Assembly: GCA_027031185.1 (NCBI GenBank)
Contig: JALVEF010000383.1
Span: 1 to 8,881 of the forward strand
Length of the DNA: 8,881 nucleotides
Source: Saprospiraceae bacterium
GTDB taxonomy: Bacteria > Bacteroidota > Bacteroidia > Chitinophagales > Saprospiraceae
Direction of reading: 5' to 3'
A program made the position numbers and the translations under genes. Shown one piece after another: positions 7,051 through 8,881 of this stretch; positions within the stretch are counted from its first letter, which is position 1; every line of letters starts with the position of its first letter. The notes under the pieces were generated by a model. It made no database searches, was not told where the DNA came from, and was given only the letters and a program-made list of their open reading frames with translations.

Positions 7051-7217
7051 GAATGTCGAACAAGGATTAACGAATGAAGATTTGAGAAGTGGGCACTTCG
7101 ACTTCGCACTTCGACAGGCTCAGTGCAGCGCTCACTTTTACGAGCTCAGTGACCACGGTTCGAATAGCTCTGGGATTCCTTCTAAAATCTCAGATCGGTG
7201 TTCCTTGTTCGATGTTC
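7051..7217. repeat. Inverted-repeat-bounded REP-like block
   Basis: The left edge (7051-7072) and the right edge (7196-7217) are inverted copies matching at 17 of 22 bases, with an exact 11-base core TCGAACAAGGA (7056-7066 against 7202-7212). Between them are CACTTCGA at 7094-7101 and 7107-7114 and GCTCAGTG at 7118-7125 and 7144-7151. The TTCGACAGGCTCAGTG word is of the kind I recall recurring between genes in Bacteroidota genomes. The block resembles a small non-coding palindromic element with no coding capacity. Confidence 0.5.
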
Positions 7218-7355
7218 TTACCGTCCCAAAACAAATCGCTTTGAGTATAACTGATTCTGCACTTTTCTCCAGTTGTCCCACCGTGGATGCGCCCCATTCA
7301 AAAAGGCGGCAATGCTTCCCTGCCAAACTGTACGGGGCGGCCCACCGTGCACGCT

Positions 7356-7459
7356 CCCGCACTTACTTGTCAGGCCGGATCAATGTCCTGTCTATCCCGT
7401 ACCAGCCAAATGGTGGGTTGTGAGCCAATTGTCCCGCATCACGGACAAGTAAGTGCGGG
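7356..7459. repeat. 16-bp perfect inverted repeat around 72 bp
   Basis: CCCGCACTTACTTGTC (7356-7371) and GACAAGTAAGTGCGGG (7444-7459) are exact reverse complements. The 72-bp interior has no reading frame of note. Such a layout could be a small non-autonomous mobile element, a large hairpin or two protein-binding sites. A copy of the right end also occurs at 3498-3510. Confidence 0.6.
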
Positions 7460-7511
7460 GATGTGCAAACTTTTTTGCGCATTTCCAGATTTTGCGACAC
7501 GGATTTCCGGT

Positions 7512-7549
7512 AAAAAGGCAGCCAGAGACAGGTGTCCGTCTCCGGCTGC
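7512..7549 (-). terminator. Rho-independent terminator of norB
   Basis: Starting 14 bases past the norB stop, the minus-strand RNA can form a long hairpin. GCAGCC (7549-7544) pairs with GGCUGC (7523-7518), and GAGAC pairs with GUCUC (7542-7538 with 7529-7525), with one mismatch between these stems. A further GG/CC pair closes a 3-base loop with one bulged base. It is followed almost at once by UUUUU (7516-7512). This is the classical form of an intrinsic terminator and implies that much norB transcription stops before norQ. Confidence 0.8.
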
Positions 7550-7563
7550 TTCCTGTCTTGCTA

Positions 7564-8880
7564 TCAAGCCGGTTTGAGGGCTTCGAAGGACTCTTCCGCT
7601 CTCAGGGCTTCGTCCGAGGGCGCGCCAAACTTAAAGAAGTTGGCGATGAAGTACAGGATGCCGATGGTAAATACCGTGGCGGCAATGACCAGGACGAAGA
7701 AGTGGGGTTGGATCTCCTTGGCGGCAATCATGAAATCATATCCGGCGATGCGCTCGAGATATACCTGTGCGACACCTGCGGCGGCAAAGGACATGGTCAT
7801 GCCGATCATGCCGATGTTGGACATCCAGAAGGCCAGATGGCCCGTGCGGTTGTCATAGATCTTACGGCCGGTCATAAGCGGCATCGCATAAGAGATGACG
7901 GCCAGTACCAGGGAACCGTAAGCGCCCCAGAAGGCGAGGTGTCCGTGCATGGCGGTGACCAGTGTGCCGTGGGTGTACATATTCACTCCGGGCAGGGTGT
8001 GGGCCAATCCGAGCAGGCCGGCGCCGAGGAATGAGACGATGGCGGTGCTCAATGTCCACTGCAGGGCCAGTTTGTTGGGGTGTTTTTTGTTGCCCCGGCG
8101 ATACATCTGAATCGCAAACAGGGTCATACCCAGGAAGGCCAGGGGCTCCAGCGATGAAAAGATCCCGCCGATGATCAGCCAGTAATCCGGGCCGCCGGTG
8201 TAGTAGTAGTGGTGTCCGGTACCGAGTATGCCGGACAGGAAGGTCAGGCCGACGATGACGTAGAGCCATTTTTCAATGACTTCGCGGTCCACACCGGTGA
8301 GACGTATCAACAGGTAGGACAGGATGCCGCCCATGATGAGCTCCCACACACCTTCTACCCACAGGTGAACGACCCACCAGCGGAAGAATGAATCTACGGC
8401 TATGTTTTTGAAATATACCATACCCGGCAAGTATAGCAAGGCGGCGAAAATGAGTCCAAAGAGCAGCACGAGGGCGGTAGTCGTCTTCTTCCCTTTCAGT
8501 ACGGTCAATATCAGATTGATAAGGAAGATGATGACGTTGAGTGCCACCAAATAATCCAGGGGACGGGGTATTTCCAGGAATTTGCGGCCTTCAAACCATC
8601 CAAAGTGGAAACCGGCAACGGCAATTACGCCGACGATGGCCAGGGTCCAAAATTGCAACTTGGCCAATGGCACCGAATACAACGGGGTGTCTGCTTCGTC
8701 CGGAATGATGAAATAGGCGGCGCCCATAAATCCGGAAAGGATCCAGACGACCAGGAGATTTTTGTGTGTGGCTGTAGCCGCATTGAAGGGGATCCATTGG
8801 TGCAGCCCGTCAAAACCCATGTGGGCGAAGGCCATAATGAATCCATATACCAACTGCAGGATGAGCAGTAGCATACTCAA
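7564..8880 (-). CDS. norB: NorB, nitric oxide reductase large (cytochrome b) subunit, 5'-truncated
   Basis: NorB reduces 2 NO to N2O in the cytoplasmic membrane with electrons from NorC or another cytochrome c. The frame is open at the right edge. The first in-frame start-like codon (TTG at 8880) falls inside the first membrane helix, so the N-terminus is missing. Numbered from that codon (438 residues): H39 (haem b ligand), H172 with E176 and E180 (HxxxExxxE), H223-H224 (FeB ligands), E245, and H312-x-H314 (haem b3 and haem b ligands). All residues expected of cNOR NorB are present, and helix spacing fits the 12-helix family. No qNOR-type N-terminal cytochrome domain can be judged, because the start is outside; the cNOR reading rests on the NorQDEF context. 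The gene is followed directly by a strong terminator. norC is expected beyond the edge. Confidence 0.95.
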   Translation of the reverse strand: MSMLLLILQLVYGFIMAFAHMGFDGLHQWIPFNAATATHKNLLVVWILSGFMGAAYFIIPDEADTPLYSVPLAKLQFWTLAIVGVIAVAGFHFGWFEGRKFLEIPRPLDYLVALNVIIFLINLILTVLKGKKTTTALVLLFGLIFAALLYLPGMVYFKNIAVDSFFRWWVVHLWVEGVWELIMGGILSYLLIRLTGVDREVIEKWLYVIVGLTFLSGILGTGHHYYYTGGPDYWLIIGGIFSSLEPLAFLGMTLFAIQMYRRGNKKHPNKLALQWTLSTAIVSFLGAGLLGLAHTLPGVNMYTHGTLVTAMHGHLAFWGAYGSLVLAVISYAMPLMTGRKIYDNRTGHLAFWMSNIGMIGMTMSFAAAGVAQVYLERIAGYDFMIAAKEIQPHFFVLVIAATVFTIGILYFIANFFKFGAPSDEALRAEESFEALKPA

Positions 8881-8881
8881 T

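Larger units (their letters stand above)
6957..7563. other. Repeat-filled spacer between norB and norQ
   Basis: These 607 bases hold no convincing gene; the frames crossing it have no recognisable protein pattern. In the direction of nor transcription it contains the norB terminator (7512-7549), a small hairpin (7461-7482: ATGTGCAAA against TTTGCGCAT, with one G-T pair and a CTTT loop), a 16-bp inverted repeat (7356-7459), a direct repeat CCCACCGTG (7277-7285 and 7341-7349), an inverted-repeat-bounded REP-like block (7051-7217), and a possible promoter for norQ. I looked for an FNR/NNR-type TTGAT-N4-ATCAA box and found none. Confidence 0.7.

Noticed and set aside
7027..7072. CGTTAA/TTAACG inverted pair as a regulator site upstream of norQ
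   Set aside because: It is only 6 bp per arm with a 34-base gap, is expected by chance, and does not match an FNR/NNR-type site.
7138..7362. A 74-residue minus-strand frame in the norB-norQ spacer
   Set aside because: It runs through the repeat block, has no recognisable motif or start region, and part of it is encoded by the inverted repeat.
7461..7482. A hairpin with a T-run as a second norB terminator
   Set aside because: On the minus strand the T-run becomes an A-run inside the stem, and no U-tract follows the hairpin.
7453..8034. A 193-residue plus-strand open frame
   Set aside because: It is antisense to norB, whose ligands and helices are unmistakable. Its composition (Gly/Asp/His-rich) is a shadow of membrane-protein codons.

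Overview
The window reads as a chromosomal segment from a member of the Bacteroidota. The left part encodes a protein ending in a gliding-motility-associated C-terminal (CHU_C/TIGR04131-like) sorting domain, followed three bases later by a PorP/SprF-family outer-membrane protein. Both belong to the type IX secretion / gliding machinery that is confined to this phylum. A-rich start regions and a TAnnTTTG-like element fit the same assignment. The exact family cannot be fixed from the sequence; a Saprospiraceae-like denitrifier is only a guess.

Layout. (1) Bases 3-2753, plus strand: a truncated surface or adhesin-like protein with tandem Ig-like repeats, then its PorP/SprF partner. (2) Bases 2754-3611: a short convergent spacer with an inverted repeat, a small AT-rich gene of unknown function on the minus strand (2910-3236), and a gene-free stretch holding a GC palindrome, six in-phase heptamer repeats and two hairpins. 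(3) Bases 3612-8880, minus strand: a nitric oxide reductase locus. In transcription order it runs norB (truncated by the right edge), a gap of about 600 bp, then the tightly packed norQ-norD-norE-norF. norC would be expected beyond the right edge.

How the genes work together. NorB is the catalytic haem b / haem b3-FeB subunit of cytochrome-c-dependent NO reductase, and every metal ligand expected of it is visible. NorQ (MoxR-like AAA+ ATPase) and NorD (VWA protein with an intact MIDAS) form the chaperone pair thought to load or activate the non-haem iron. NorE (COX3-like) and NorF (COX4-like) are small membrane accessory proteins. norQ, norD, norE and norF are spaced by 4, -4 and 3 bp and must be one transcript. 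norB, however, ends at a convincing intrinsic terminator, and the gap before norQ is filled with inverted repeats, so norB and norQDEF appear to be at least partly separate transcription units.

Nothing here is clearly a new biological system. The most unusual material lies in the spacers: an IR-bounded, REP-like block; a 16-bp perfect inverted repeat whose end motif recurs on the far side of norQDEF; a heptamer array; and the compositionally distinct small gene.
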